In this document: piece by piece, positions 46,341 to 58,889 of the stretch
How positions within the stretch are numbered: the first letter of the stretch is position 1
Layout: every line of letters begins with the position of its first letter
Source: Glossina fuscipes
Lineage: Eukaryota; Arthropoda; Insecta; Diptera; Glossinidae
Length of the DNA: 64,000 nt
Reading direction: 5' to 3'
Assembly: GCF_014805625.2 (NCBI RefSeq)
Contig: NW_023998415.1
Location: forward strand, 36,853,674-36,917,673
Notes under the pieces: model-generated
The model's input: only the letters and a program-made list of their open reading frames with translations
Databases searched by the model: none
Told to the model about the DNA's origin: nothing
Program-made: the position numbers and the translations under genes

Positions 46341-47394
46341 CCAATCATCTCGCTACACACAGCGAAAAGGTTCCTTCAGGTCGATATTCGTCGAAAGGCG
46401 AAATGATCGCATGCTTGGTGGATTATAAACGGGATCTGTAATCCTCGTACCGTATGCGGAAAGTGTTCAAAGTGAATGAAATCAATTGAGCTAATTATGT
46501 TAGCAATATGTGTTCGCCCCAAATATTCAAAATGAAAGTAAATGAAATATCATGACATTGATCCTCGCCTTTTGCATAAATCATTTTTCCTATCTTCTCG
46601 AGTAATTTTTTATTTAAATTATTGTGTTCCGCTGTCTTATGAATTGATAAGTTGTTATAGATTATCATAAAAAGTATTTCAAATTGTAAGCGAGTTTCAT
46701 TGGATCCATCTTTGTGTATCATATGATTCACGGGCGTGTGACTCATACATTTTTTATGTTGTTTTTCGTTCACAATTCACACGGAAACTAATAATTTGAC
46801 CGCTCGATACTCGTAAATAATGCTTGTAATGCCTATATGCCGACTATGACAACAGAAATAAACAAAAAGAGAGAGAGAGAAAAAAAAAATAAAAAAAATA
46901 AAAATGAAATATAAATATTTTACCATTAATTCTAAAAACAATAGATCGATTAGTTGTATACGGTTATAACTATATATGCAAACGAGCAAACGAGCAAACG
47001 ATTTAACTCGAATTACATTGAAATGCGATGACAATAGCGAAAATAAATATTCGTTAAATGATTCACGCGTGATGCAACTGAATGCCATGCCGCATACATG
47101 GCCACAAATACAGGAATAAGCGGTACATGCATTAACACATACACGTGTGTACACAGTTAAATACACATACACGGTCGCTGGATGATAAGTCACAAGAGAG
47201 CATAACGAAGAAGAAAACTTCAAAAATCAGCAAAAAATTTTAACAAAAGTTTACCATAACTTTTATATCAACAGCACCGTAAGAAGAAGCAGAATTAGGC
47301 GGGCGAGAAAAGAAACTGAAGGTGAAAATGTTAACGCATATATGCATATATGCATATATGTATATGTATGCATATGCATGTAAGAAAAGTGTAT
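46341..47394. other. gene-free region
   Basis: No gene is supported. Contains A-rich tracts near 46880-46900 and TATGCATA-type repeats near 47338-47378. Confidence 0.6.
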
Positions 47395-48045
47395 TCGTTA
47401 CTTATAAGCCTTAGAGTAAACGTTGGCCAGAATGAATTGCAAAATCGGTTAAAGGATCCGCCTACAGTGCTACGTAAAGTGGGAACACCTTTGTTTTTCA
47501 AAAGAAATAAGAAATTTTATTTTTATCCATTAGTCACAAGTTACCCGAGGTGAATCTACAAAAATTCGAATAGGCAATGCTGTAGCGTCTTTGCATGGAA
47601 ATGGAAGAAGCCGGCCATGTCGGCGCAAATTTTATATAGCTTATCAAAATCTCATTTCTTTTGCGCGGACGCAAATTTCGAAAACCCCGTAGCGTATATA
47701 AATTATTGGCCAATAATAACAAACTCTCTTCCATCTGTCCATCTGTCCATCTGTTAATCTGTCCATCCTTCTGCCTGCACAAGTGTGTTGTATCTGTGGT
47801 AAACTCGAATTCAAAATTCGATTGCAAAAGAATTTGAAAATGAAATTTTTAATAGAAAGCGCCTACAACGCCCACACGTCTATATAACAAAAAGTGTGAA
47901 GAACTTTGCTTTCCTTGTTTTTTGCTGGTTACATATATATTTCGACTTTCATTTTGAAGAAGTTGGAAAATGTCAGCCGCGCCCATTTAATATTATAAAG
48001 TATGATGATAATTTAGTTTTCTTTGTTGTTTTTTTTGCCGAAATC
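47395..48045 (+). repeat. dispersed repeat family A, diverged long-form copy
   Basis: Carries GTGGGAACACCTTTGTTTTT, TACAAAAATTCGAATAGGCA, CAAATTTTATATAGC, repeated CCATCTGTCCATCTGT, GCCTACAACGCCCACACG and GCGCCCATTTAATATTATAA in family order. The head is missing. Confidence 0.75.
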
Positions 48046-49436
48046 ACGGCGATTTCATAATTTCTTCGTCCTTCAATTTTTATATAATTTACAGGCGACA
48101 AAGGCGGTAAAGTGAATTTCGTAGATACCTTCCGAAGCCAACGTTAGACTATCAATGAAGTTGTGCAGAGAGGGGGCCAAAGTCTGGAGTATACATTTCA
48201 TCCATCAAAGCTTTGCACCTAAGTTCTTAAAATTTTTGCATATCAAGCATTCAATGATGCTTGCGGTCTAGTGTCGTCCATCATCGTAGGACTTTTATAG
48301 ACTTTCTATTGAACTATGCTGATCGATTTTTCGCTTGAATCGTTTGCTACACTCGCTGTGTTATTAGAGATTAGAATCAATCGTTTGGCAAATGTAGAAG
48401 GGGCGCATGAAAAACATCTGTATGTTGTTGTTGTTATTGCTCTTGTATATTGCATATATTTGTAAACATCGGCTGGTTTTTTCACTTTTTCGTAAAATAT
48501 AATAAAAATTTGCAAAATTCGAGAACCTTTTAAGAAATTTCACTCAATTGCATTCGTATAAAAATGTTCGCTCGATTAAATGAACAACAAAACTATTTTC
48601 ATGAAAATTATACAATGCGAGATTATGTCGCAAACGTATGGCTATATGATGCAATCTGATTAGCTTTGCATTATATGTGAAACCAAACACCATCTAGTGT
48701 GAAAAACTTTCAATATATTTTTTTTTTTGCTTTACATAAATATTTAGCTTAAGATATTTGCTTATGAGTATTCAAATTTGTACGTTTTACTGTTAGCTTA
48801 AGAAAGCAATGTTAGTTAGTTAGGTAGCTTTCGTAAACCAATATGACAAAGTAAAAACTGTTTAAACTTAAATGTTTTTACGCTTATTGACGTGAATGCC
48901 CTTATTGCGCTTAATGTTCGCAGCAGTAAAAGAACAGAAGTCATTAACCTTTTTACTTGAATTTAAATGAGTTTTTTTTTTTTTTTTTATTGTTTTCATT
49001 TTTTGAACAAATTTAATTAGTTGGCAAATTTTCTTTTTCTTATTTTCATTTAAAACTTGATCTAGTCTAGTTTTAAATTTTTTTTTTTTTTTTTTTTAGT
49101 AGAGAATATACCAAATTTGTTATTGCTTTCGTAGCCGAGATATTGTGAACGAAGTGTATTTTCTTCATGAACGTCTGAGATTGAAAGTCAGGCATCTCAG
49201 GCTAGCTTTTGATGATCATCGTTTCGTGCATCACCTTTAAGTACGGAATAGATTTTGAAAGAGTAATGGAACTGCTTAAAAAAATAGCTGCAAGCTTGAA
49301 CTTGTTGGGGCTTCTAATAAAAAAGAAGTAAATCTATGGCGAAACTTTTCAATGTAAACCTGTAATGCATTATACATAGGGCGTAGGCGCATGAGTCAGG
49401 GCTTTCAGGGCTGTTCGTTTCAAGGAGTTTGTTAAT
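48046..49436. other. gene-free region
   Basis: Contains poly(T) tracts near 48973 and 49079-49099. No gene is supported. Confidence 0.6.
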
Positions 49437-49539
49437 TTAACAGGACGTTAAGGACGGCGTGTATCACCGGTGGTACACACAAGCGAATGCTTATGCGAAA
49501 TAGCAAAAAAAAAAAACTGCGCCGTCCTTCACGTGTTAA
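49437..49539. mobile_element. short MITE bounded by TTAA, piggyBac-like
   Basis: TTAA at 49437-49440 and TTAA at 49536-49539 flank terminal inverted repeats. The left arm CAGGACGTTAAGGACGGCG and the reverse complement of the right arm CACGTGAAGGACGGCG share AAGGACGGCG and most of the outer part, allowing a small insertion. Just inside the left arm GTGTATCACCGGTGGTACAC is an 18-of-20 dyad. TTAA target sites are diagnostic of piggyBac-type transposition. About 100 bases, non-coding. Confidence 0.55.
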
Positions 49540-52500
49540 TTGCAGTTCCGTATATGCCTTCTAATATATCTTTTTATTGTAGCTTGCGGAGGTGATAATA
49601 ACATCTTCGCTTGCAATAATGTTTTTCGAGAATAAGAATTTCACTAATAATTATTACTCATTGGCTAAAGGTTTAAATCAAAAAGCTAACATGGACCCGT
49701 GTACAGCATCTGCGCTTGACAATTCGGTGACGTATAAGTAAAAGTTTTCAGTTTGTTCACTTTCGCTTTCATTGTTCTTCATTCGTGGTTATCTACTTCC
49801 AGAGTGAGTTAATAACGGTCTTAACGCTTTGTAATTTTATACTTGGCTATCGCTGAATAACTAAGAGCTTAGATTTGCTTTAGGTGCGCTGGGGTAAGAA
49901 TACCCGGCAGAAGCAATCAGAATTGCCTGCTGCGCGTCTATACACACAAATAAATTCTTAATGGGTTTTTCTCATTGTGACGATAAAAGAAATGTTTTAT
50001 TGAAAGTGCTGTCCATCGTTAGAGCTTTACACATGTTTTTCACATTTCTTTCAATCGGTGGACTCTCTCAAACAAAGCGCTTTGGCGAAGCCATTTTTTG
50101 ACCTCTTCATAATTGTCCATCTGCTATGCAGTCTCTGGTTTGTTTCTCTTCTATATTTGTCGTCTTCGAATAAGTTTATTGGCAGCTATTACGTCATCAA
50201 TCACTGGACGTGTCTGTTAGCTGATTGAAAATAATTGATATATAAATCGATTATAATTGTAGTCTTTTTGTCTTTAACAATTGTAATCATTTTTGCGAGT
50301 GGACCGGTGATGATCACGATCAATGCAATTTTTTTTTTCCTTCATTTAAATTTAAGTTTAGTTAATGCCATTTTCATTTTGTTCAGTGTAGTATTAATAT
50401 ATGTTTTAACGATTAAGTGTTTTTGTTGAATCAATGCATTTTTTAAAGTAATTTTTTTCTTTTTTTTCTAGCTTGCACTTTATTTATCTGCGCTACGCCT
50501 ATCGGTAAAAATTATTAATTATAGTGAAATATTATTTTTAGATTTGCGTTTTTTCCTTCACCCTACTTACTTATCACAATATTAATTTTTAGTAATGAAG
50601 ATCAGAAAACCGCAAAATTTTTGATCAATCTCCTTCGTCATTCAGCAGCAAGCATTGCCGAATATGCATTCGCTACCCGATGAAATGAGAACAATTTCGT
50701 TAATTCTCTCAAATCGTACAGTGCGTATTAACAACGGCGAAGGAATAAATGTACCAAAATTCAGTTTGTTAAGAGTTACGTCAACGCCCGTGACAGTTTC
50801 TGCCATCGAAGATGGGCAGATGGGGCAGACAGAGACTTAGACCTGGAATAGCAAATGGTGCTGGTTAATGGCTTGGCCATGAAAGCGGGTAGAAATACCT
50901 AATCTTTGGAGCGGTCTATTCGGCTTTCGAGTTCTTTTCACATAATAAATATTGTTACGTGCTGTTGCTGCTGATAAGCAGTTTATTGAAGATTTAGGTT
51001 TTTAACTATGATTTCTATTTTTGCATGGATTTCGACGGAGAAGTGATTTAAGAATGTGTTTGTGTCTGTGTTGTGGCAGATATTGTTTTCTCATTTTAAT
51101 TCTTAATGGCAAGCAATCGAACATAAACACGATCACGTGAGGAAGGAAGCCCATGATTTTCAAGCGTATCTATTGATGTAGGGTCAAAATGCGACAACCG
51201 AAGGCATGCCTTCTTCTTCCAGAGAAAGAGTGACTTCTCGCGTCTAACTTATATCTGGCTTGTTACATAGCCATAGCCATGAAATATCATATGCACACAT
51301 TATATATGCATTCATAATTCAAAAATAAAAGACGTGCAGTTGGTTAGTTGGTTAGTCGCATCTATAAGAGGATATAAATTCAAGATCTTATATGAAAGGT
51401 ATGCAATGTTTGGCTCAAGATATGCCCATTTTTGTTTGCTTGGTTTTTTTCGATGACTCTCTTTGACGATTTCACCTACTGACCGTTTAAAGTGTTATGC
51501 TTGCCTTTCTTACGGTGTTTGTGTTAATTTAGTTTCTTCTTTTATTGTTATTATATTTTTTTTCTTTAAAATTTCGTTTCTCATACTGTTTTCTCTTGCG
51601 AAAATGAAAATAAAAAAATGTCAACTACCGTTTTGCTTTGAATGTTAAAATTTGTCATCGACAGGTGCGAACCTGACCATAGCAACGCAGAACAACTTTG
51701 CATACTTGTACGATTTTTTCTCATTCAATATTTTTAGGGCACAGAAAGAGAAAAGATTCTTCCCCTATCGATTAATTATTTGATTCTTGTAAAATTATTT
51801 TTAAAACTTTAGTCTTTCTTGTAATGATAGTTAAAGATGTGTTTGGTATATATGTGCAATTTGATGGATTTCTCTCAAGTCAAACTATTCAAATTAAGTT
51901 CGCATCAATTTTCTTAACCTTCATTTTAAACCGAAATAGTTTCTATTATTTCTACTACCGTGTCATTTGTAAAATAAATTTTCAGTAAATCTCTCTATCC
52001 CTCTCCCGACCGATTACCCACAGCTATATTCTTCTTTCTCTCTCTCCTTCTCAATATCTTTCTCTTTTCCCCTTTGAAGTATTTGCGGTAAACTTCATGT
52101 TCGAAAATTAATTTACTCTCGTCATATCGTCGTGAAGGTGAACCAAACAGCATAAATTTGCTTGTAATTTACGTTCATATTGTTTGTTGGGTGTATTGTG
52201 CGCGGTGTTCAAAGAATTTTCTTTTAATTAAAACAATGAAAACTACGGTAAAGAACTTGAAACATTATCATTAAACTACCGAGTAGCAGTAGGGATGCGA
52301 ACTACGAAAGTTAGAACACCGGAAAGTGAAAAAGAATTTTGCAAAGTTTTTGTTTTTTTTTTTATTTTTGCTTGAAATACTAACTAAAATGAAAGTACGA
52401 AGAGAGACAAGAAGGATTATAATTGCGAAAATTTTTTCATTTCCTTTATAAATGGATTTATTTAACTGTTTCCTCGCCTTTTCGTAATCTTGAGCTTCTT

Positions 52501-53364
52501 GGATATTCGCTTTTATATCGGATATTCGTAATTTTTACTCATGATCTTAAGCCAAAGACTATATTAAAAGTGTACAAGAAAAATATTTCGGCTTTTGTTC
52601 GCTAACTTTGCATAATCACTTCAATTAAGGCGATAAGTCTTCGTAGGCTTATGACCAGTGTGTATTGGAGCCATTGATAGGCAAAAATTGCAGTATCTGA
52701 AAATGATTTATACGTTTCTGCTCTAGATATTCCGATGACAAAAACGCGTCGCTCTCTTTAGATGAACTAACGGTGCAAAGAACTCTATTTGCGAAAACTC
52801 TATCGCTATTGAAACGGATGATGAAAAGTGGCTCGCGCACGACAGTAATATGCCAGAAAGATTCTAGTTCAAAATCGATGGAGCGCAAATTTCGAAATGA
52901 CGCAAAGCAAGTTAATGCTCGTAGCTGGTCATACCTTGATGCCTTTGACATACGACATATAGAATTGAACAATGGGAGTGATTTTGTCTTTAGTCACAAC
53001 ATTGTCGGGCCATATAATGTTTTATCGACTCGGACAAAATTAAGAGAACAACGAGAGCAGGAGGAATGTTACGAAAGATGCTCGATGAATTCCAGAGGCT
53101 CTACAAGGGAACGTTTTGGTCAAAATGGCTCTCTTTTGTCTTAAAAAAGTTGCTTTAAAATACCAAGAAAATGGGTTTGAGTTTTGCTGACCAAACGCCA
53201 CATGCACAATTTTCTTGACTCAATATAAACTAATGAAGAGCTCGGCCATTGGTTCAAAATTTTGCAAGCACTTGCAACACATTTAATTATTAGTGAATAT
53301 ATAACGGTCCACGTCTCCATCTTGCTCCGTTATGCTTCAAGTTGCTCACGTTATGTCTCACAAT
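49540..53364. other. gene-free region
   Basis: An open stretch on the plus strand at about 52707-53144 has protein-like composition but begins without an ATG and matches nothing known. A 61-residue frame at 50655-50840 is likewise unrecognised. The rest is AT-rich. Confidence 0.55.
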
Positions 53365-54232
53365 TTTTATACTCATCACGGAAGGGTGAGGAGTATATTC
53401 AGTTTGTCAAAACGTTTGCGACGCCCAGAAGGAAGCATCAGATTCTGGATCAACATTAAATTGTAAATCGTCCGTCTGTCCATCTGTGTAATGTCTGTTG
53501 TAAACATTCCCCTGGCCGCAAAACTCAACCTATCCACTTTAAATTGAGCAGAAACATTGAAAGTGCAACCTTGCACGCAGATTGGTATTGAAAATATGCC
53601 AATTTACTCAAAGGACACGCCTACAGCACCACGTAAACTGAGAACACCAATGTTTTTCAAAGGGGATGAGAAATTGGTTTGTTTGCTCATTACTCATAAA
53701 CTGTAGCAAATAAATGTACAAAAATTTGAACGCCTATTCTATGGGCGATGCGCACAAAAATGCGAAAAATTCACCACGTCTACCCAATATTATAGTGTAT
53801 CAAAATTTAATTGTTTTTTCAGTACCTTTATAACACGCAGAAACAAGCTTCAAAAACCCCATAAAGTCTGCAAATTCTTCGTCAGGTACAACGCTTGAAT
53901 GCACCAAAACATTTCCGCCTGTTCGTCTGTCCATCTGTCTGTTTGCGTAACGTTGTTCTCCCGTTACCGAAACTGAAGATATCGCCTAAAAATTTGCAAA
54001 AGAATTTTGGAATTGACCTCAACTTTTGAAAGGACGCTCCTACAACGCCCATATGCTTTTACGGCAAAAATTTTTATTTTAAAAGAAATCATCTGCGCCC
54101 ACTCCATATTATAAAGCATGAGAATTTTGTTCTTTCACTTCTTTTGTTTTTTTTTTTTTTGGGGGGGGGGGTAAACGGTGATGGTGTAGAAGATTCGGCC
54201 CCGAACGAATTTAATTTTCTCGCTTGTTTCTG
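53365..54232 (+). repeat. dispersed repeat family A, full-length copy
   Basis: Starts TATACTCATCACGGAAGGGT with GAGTATATTCAGTTTGTC and ends GATTCGGCCCCGAACGAATT and CGCTTGTTTC. All family blocks are in order, including two separate GTCTGTCCATCTGT-type tracts near 53470 and 53928, and a G10 run at 54162-54171. The best-preserved copy for defining the ends. Confidence 0.85.
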
Positions 54233-55489
54233 TTACTAGGGTTGAGTTAAGTTAAGTTTGCTGAATGGTAGGGAAGCCTTGATCTTAATGCTTTGAATTG
54301 TTTGCTTGGCGGTTGATCGCTCATTAAGTTTAGACGACTAGCGGTCCGGAAATTCAGAAAACTTAAAACTCAGAAGACCTTCACTTTTTTTTTCAAAATT
54401 TTTATCTTTAATAGACCTGAAGCCTATTACATTGTAACGTTTTGTTTGTCTTCTTGTGACTTTACGTTTTTGTTCAACGTCTTTCGAGATTAAGTCCGTA
54501 CCGCTGAATGCTGACCTTTGGGAATAGTGTACGTTTTAATTGCAATTCGTAGGTATTCGCATTTGTTTGCGATTGTCCGGTTGAACAATACGAGTCAACT
54601 CTCTTGACTCGACACACTTTGCCTCCTGCAAATATTCTCTTTATACAAACTTTTACAACCAAATTACTAACAGGGTTATGTTAATTTCTTCTGTTCTACT
54701 AAAACCCTCTTAATCTTTTCGACAATCGTCAGCTGCATGGGGCAGATACCACATGATCTTTTCGTTTGTTAGAAGAACGACTAGTTTTCATGAAAGCTCA
54801 AATCATCAACTAACTGAAGACAGAATTCTCATTTTTCTCTCAGGTTTAACCAGAAAATCAATTTTCGAAGTGCGAGTCTTATTAAACTTTTTCCTTTATT
54901 TTGCGAATTACATCATAATAATAATATTTAGTTAATCAATTCAAAACATTGGCGCTTTATGAGTTGTTGCTCAATTATAGAGTGCTACTAAGGTTAGCGA
55001 AGCGTTTTTTTTTTTTTTTCCTTCAAATTTTTGCGGATTTCGTTAACGGTTGGTTCAAACGTGTCGACGTGAACGCAATCATAGTGTCGTTTAAATTCAT
55101 AAGAAATACTGGTAAGCGGTAAGAGGGTAGTGGGGAATGACTTTGCATAATGTGGTACAAAAGAAATTTACTGTGGTATCTCACTTTGCCAGGTATCATG
55201 TATTGTTAGATCTTAAATGACGAACTAAAAGCATCTGTCGTAGTGCATACACACCCACTTGCGAATACTGGTTACAATTAATCTAATTATATAAGATAGG
55301 CGTATGTATATATCTTTAAGTACATACATACATACATATATACATATATATACAAGTACATTCCGTATACGCTTATGTGTAATACAAATTTATTTATAGC
55401 TAAATAAATGCAACGCATTCTAGTTTAACATGACAGTCACTTAATCATATAAAACCTACCAAGAAGTTTGTCTGTATGTACTTTTCACA
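54233..55489. other. gene-free region
   Basis: No gene is supported. A TACA-rich run lies near 55318-55352. Confidence 0.6.
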
Positions 55490-55925
55490 CCCACCACCCA
55501 ACTATGAGGATATACACATTTTATCATAATGTTTGCAACACCCAAGAAGAAGCTTCAGAGACCTTGGAGTGAGAATATGTATTCTTGATCAACGCGAAGT
55601 CATGCCTGTCTGCTTTTGTGTCTGTGGCTTAGTGTGGTGAGCATTGTTGACACTTTCCTCACAAAAGACTTGGTAGAAATATTGAAAGTGTTTACACGCA
55701 GGTTCGTATTGAAAATGGCCCAAATTGGTCAAGGCACACGCCCGTAGTAAAGCGGAAATTAAACGCAACTCTGTTTCTCAAAACAAAAGTTTATGGGTTT
55801 TTGCTCATTACCCAGGTAGATTCGACATTGACTTTATGGAAAACTCTACTGTTTATGGGCAAAATGGGAAAAAGCCGACCAGCTTTATGCTTAACTCTAA
55901 TCATAAGGAAAAAAAAAATTTGTAC
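55490..55925 (+). repeat. dispersed repeat family A, short-form copy
   Basis: Contains CATAATGTTTGCAACACCCA, GAAGCTTCAGAGACC, ATTCTTGATCAACGCGAAGT, GGTTCGTATTGAAAATGGCC, ATTAAACGCAAC and TTTGCTCATTACCCA in family order. Confidence 0.75.
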
Positions 55926-58264
55926 ATTCTTCAAATCAAGATATATTATATGCCTAGAATTGCATTAACTCTAAAATAAACATGATGGAGAGAATGACCT
56001 TTTAGCGAACTAAAGGGTGCAAGATAAGTTTTATCTCACTCACCTTTTTGATATAGTAAAACATAAAAGCACGAGTCGCCAAAAAATTTTAATGATGATG
56101 GGTATGTGAGATTCCGTCCCAACCGATGATAATTTTTATACTTGTTATTAAATTCAAAAGTGCAGTGGCATATAGGAACACAATAAGCGAACCTCGTGGG
56201 GGTAAATGGAAGAAAAGAACTATGAGGATGAGGAAGGGATGGTGACTATCAGAGTGAAGGAAGTAAAGCGAGTAAGGTATAGTAGCTAAGTGATATTGTA
56301 AAAAGTAATTGAGTGCTTTGGTTTTTCTTTTTCTTCTTCTTTTTTTGTTCGTTTTCATAGTGTTTGTGCGTGTAGACAAGGGAGTTTTTAATTATCTTTC
56401 GCTAAGGGAAGTAATCTCTGAACGTGACCCTAGCCTGAATCCGCCTTTAGTTCGGGCTCTCTTCATCTCAAGTGGATTTTTCCTAGATACTTCTATCCAA
56501 GTCCAAGCTTGCTTACCCAAAACAAACAGTTTGGTTGGAAGGTATTTCAAGGTTTAAATATTAACTTCTACAAAAATATAAACAAAGGATGGATAGATAA
56601 ATGGATGATTGGAGGGATGGGCGAGTGGACGAAGGGACAAAAAATCGATAGGCGTTGGAGGGACATTTAGATGGACCCATGAGAGGGATAGCAGTTGACG
56701 AATGTAGAGATAAATTAAAGCTCGAACATTACGTTCGCACGTTGTTTCCAATATTTAGGGTTGGAATTCTTCTCTCTTTTCTGTCACTTAATGTTGCTAG
56801 ACGTTACGTAACCTATAACGAAAAATGACTAACCAACAGCAAATCAGTAAGGGAGAAAAAGTAAAAACGAATTGAACGCAATTCATTTGTATAGTGTTGC
56901 AGGTCTCTTTGTCGGTTATATTGATAGCGTACATAGACAGACACTTTTGTTCAATGGTTGAGCTTCTAATTGTCAGTAATTGAAATGAACTTCTTGGCCT
57001 TTGTTTTTGTCAAACTAATGAGAAGTAGAGAATCGATTAACTATATGTAAAAGTCAGTCAGTATTTATATTCGAAAGGAAATGAAGACGAAGTATCAGTT
57101 TGTATAGGCAGACAGTAACTTTAATTGCAATAAATAGAGTTGTTTAAGGTGGAAAACTTTTTGTGCATTTAATAAATAGTCAATGATGATGTGAACTTTC
57201 TTCAACGTACCTGAAGGTTTCTTTTTTTGCTTTCTTTTTTTTGATGGTAAAAAAAAAAAAAAAAAAAAAAAAATTGTAAATTTCCTTATATGGATAATTG
57301 CAAAGAAAAATTTTAATTATATAATGAAATTAAAATTAAATAACAGATATAGATGGAAATTAATTCGACTGGTATCATCTACTAATACACATGTATATCA
57401 GAAATGTGTATGTCCATCCATTTTTGTGGTTGTCGATATGGTTAATTGTCTACATGTTAATCGATTCGGCAATGTAAATAATTTTCCTACCGCCAGGAAA
57501 CTTCATTTTTTTTTTTTTTTTTAGTTTTTATGCTCCTTAACTCGGACATTTGTTCGTCGCCATTCACCCCTGCTCCGCCTTCTATCTTCATCTATTTGGG
57601 TCGGCTTCCTTTGTACTCATCTAAAGGTTCAAAACGTACAAGTGCCGATAGTGGGAGGTACATGCTTAACGCATAACGTTAGGCTGTGCACCACTCGAGA
57701 CACTACGAACTATGGCGAATGCTGTTTGTACAGTAGTCGTTGTGACGAGATAATAAAGCATTGGAATTAGTTTTCCGCCGGTTAACGTTTGCTTCTTTTT
57801 TTTTTTTGTTTTTAATCAAAATTTCATTTTCTTTTCAGATACTAAAACAGTTGGAATTTTCTAAATGGTTGTCACACATACACGTTCACCGGTCAATTAG
57901 AGCTTTTTGCCAAAAAAAATTTTTACAATTTAATCTATTAAGCTCGAAACTCTTTGTTCTCTGCACTCAACGCTCAACGCGTTATTGGTTAAACAAGAAC
58001 AAAAACCACTTTTTTTTTTTTCTTTCATTTTTCTTTAAACGGTTTTCAATTAGTTTCCCTGTTAAAATAGAAACATTAGAAAAAAAAAAAAAAAAGAAAG
58101 CAAAAAAAAAAAACGAGAAAAAATTGATAAATTTTGTGCATGAGCTCTCGGAGAAACATAACGACGACGACAACAACAACAACAACAACCGCTGCCACTG
58201 GTCTAATATGGAGCATACGAAAATCGTTGTACAAGCGTAGTACGAAGAAAATGAAAACAATTTC
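55926..58264. other. region upstream of the NOS1AP-like first exon
   Basis: No earlier coding exon is visible. It contains a 25-base A tract at 57249-57273, T tracts near 57506 and 58013, and ACA repeats near 58170-58187. It should contain the promoter and 5' UTR of the NOS1AP-like gene, but I could not locate a start site. A 10-codon upstream ORF begins at the ATG in CTAATATGGAGC near 58208. Confidence 0.5.
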
Positions 58265-58375
58265 ATGATATTACAAATGGTCAGAATCGGTGATACTAAA
58301 TTTTGTAAAAATGCCTTCAACACCGTACGATTTGGTGCAGGACGATCAAGATTTGCGAGTGCCATTACATGCTGA
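58265..58375 (+). promoter_or_regulatory. upstream ORF overlapping the NOS1AP-like start codon
   Basis: An ATG at 58265 opens 36 codons that end at TGA 58373-58375, in a different frame from the main ORF and running across its ATG at 58311. If the mRNA leader includes this ATG, ribosomes starting here would miss the main start. A splice acceptor such as GGTCAG at about 58279-58284 would remove it, so its use is uncertain. Confidence 0.3.
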
Positions 58376-58412
58376 ACAGGCCTTCTTCCATGGCATTACG
58401 TTTCAAGCCAAG
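58311..58412 (+). CDS. Nos1ap: NOS1AP/CAPON-like PTB adaptor, first coding exon only
   Basis: The exon encodes 34 residues: MPSTPYDLVQDDQDLRVPLH, then AEQAFFHGITFQAK. It ends in phase 0 at the donor GTAAGT (58413). It matches the start of the NOS1AP (CAPON) family, where a short 'Y.LV.D..DLR.PLH.E.AF.HGI.F.AK' segment leads straight into the phosphotyrosine-binding domain. The remaining PTB domain and the C-terminus must lie beyond position 64000, since no further exon is found in the 5.6 kb of intron visible here. Known family role: a cytosolic scaffold that links neuronal nitric oxide synthase, Scribble-type polarity proteins and small GTPase signalling. The ATG sits in AAAAATGCC, an acceptable insect start context, and an in-frame TGA lies upstream at 58266-58268. 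A long first intron is usual for such neuronal genes. Confidence 0.85.
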
Positions 58413-58889
58413 GTAAGTAATATTTTAATAAGAAATTCTTTTACAATTATTTACAATAAAAATTTCGATATGAAATGATTTGTGGTAATAAAATTCTGAT
58501 AAGGTTTAGCAAGCATTAAAATTTACAATAAATGTTTTCTCAATTGAGTATTTTTATGCACTGATCTACTAACTAATCCCTTCTAACTGTTACTATTATT
58601 TCTCTTTAGCAACCAATGAAACCATTATATATATACATCCACCCATATTTGTTTTTGGGAATTCGTGCGACGTATTTTCCGATTCCGATTCCGATTCCGA
58701 TCCAATCGTTATTACTGTTAGCATTGAGAAATCATTACCTTCGTAAAGCTAAATCCAGGAGATGCTTCATAATCAAAATTTCGTTCTAAAACTTTTTATT
58801 AAGTCCTTGCAAAAATGTTGATCACTTCTTCACATGAAAAATGCATTTATTGTGGAAAATTGATGCAATATCTATGTATATTAATCAAA
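58413..58889 (+). other. start of NOS1AP-like intron 1
   Basis: Intronic sequence with four and a half copies of the hexamer TTCCGA at 58677-58702. Nothing else is recognisable. Confidence 0.6.
58677..58702. repeat. (TTCCGA)n hexanucleotide repeat
   Basis: Four tandem TTCCGA units with a partial fifth. Confidence 0.9.

Noticed and set aside
57761..58240. 159-residue plus-strand gene upstream of the NOS1AP-like exon
   Set aside because: Built from poly(T), poly(A) and ACA repeats giving Phe, Lys and Asn runs; more likely leader or promoter DNA.
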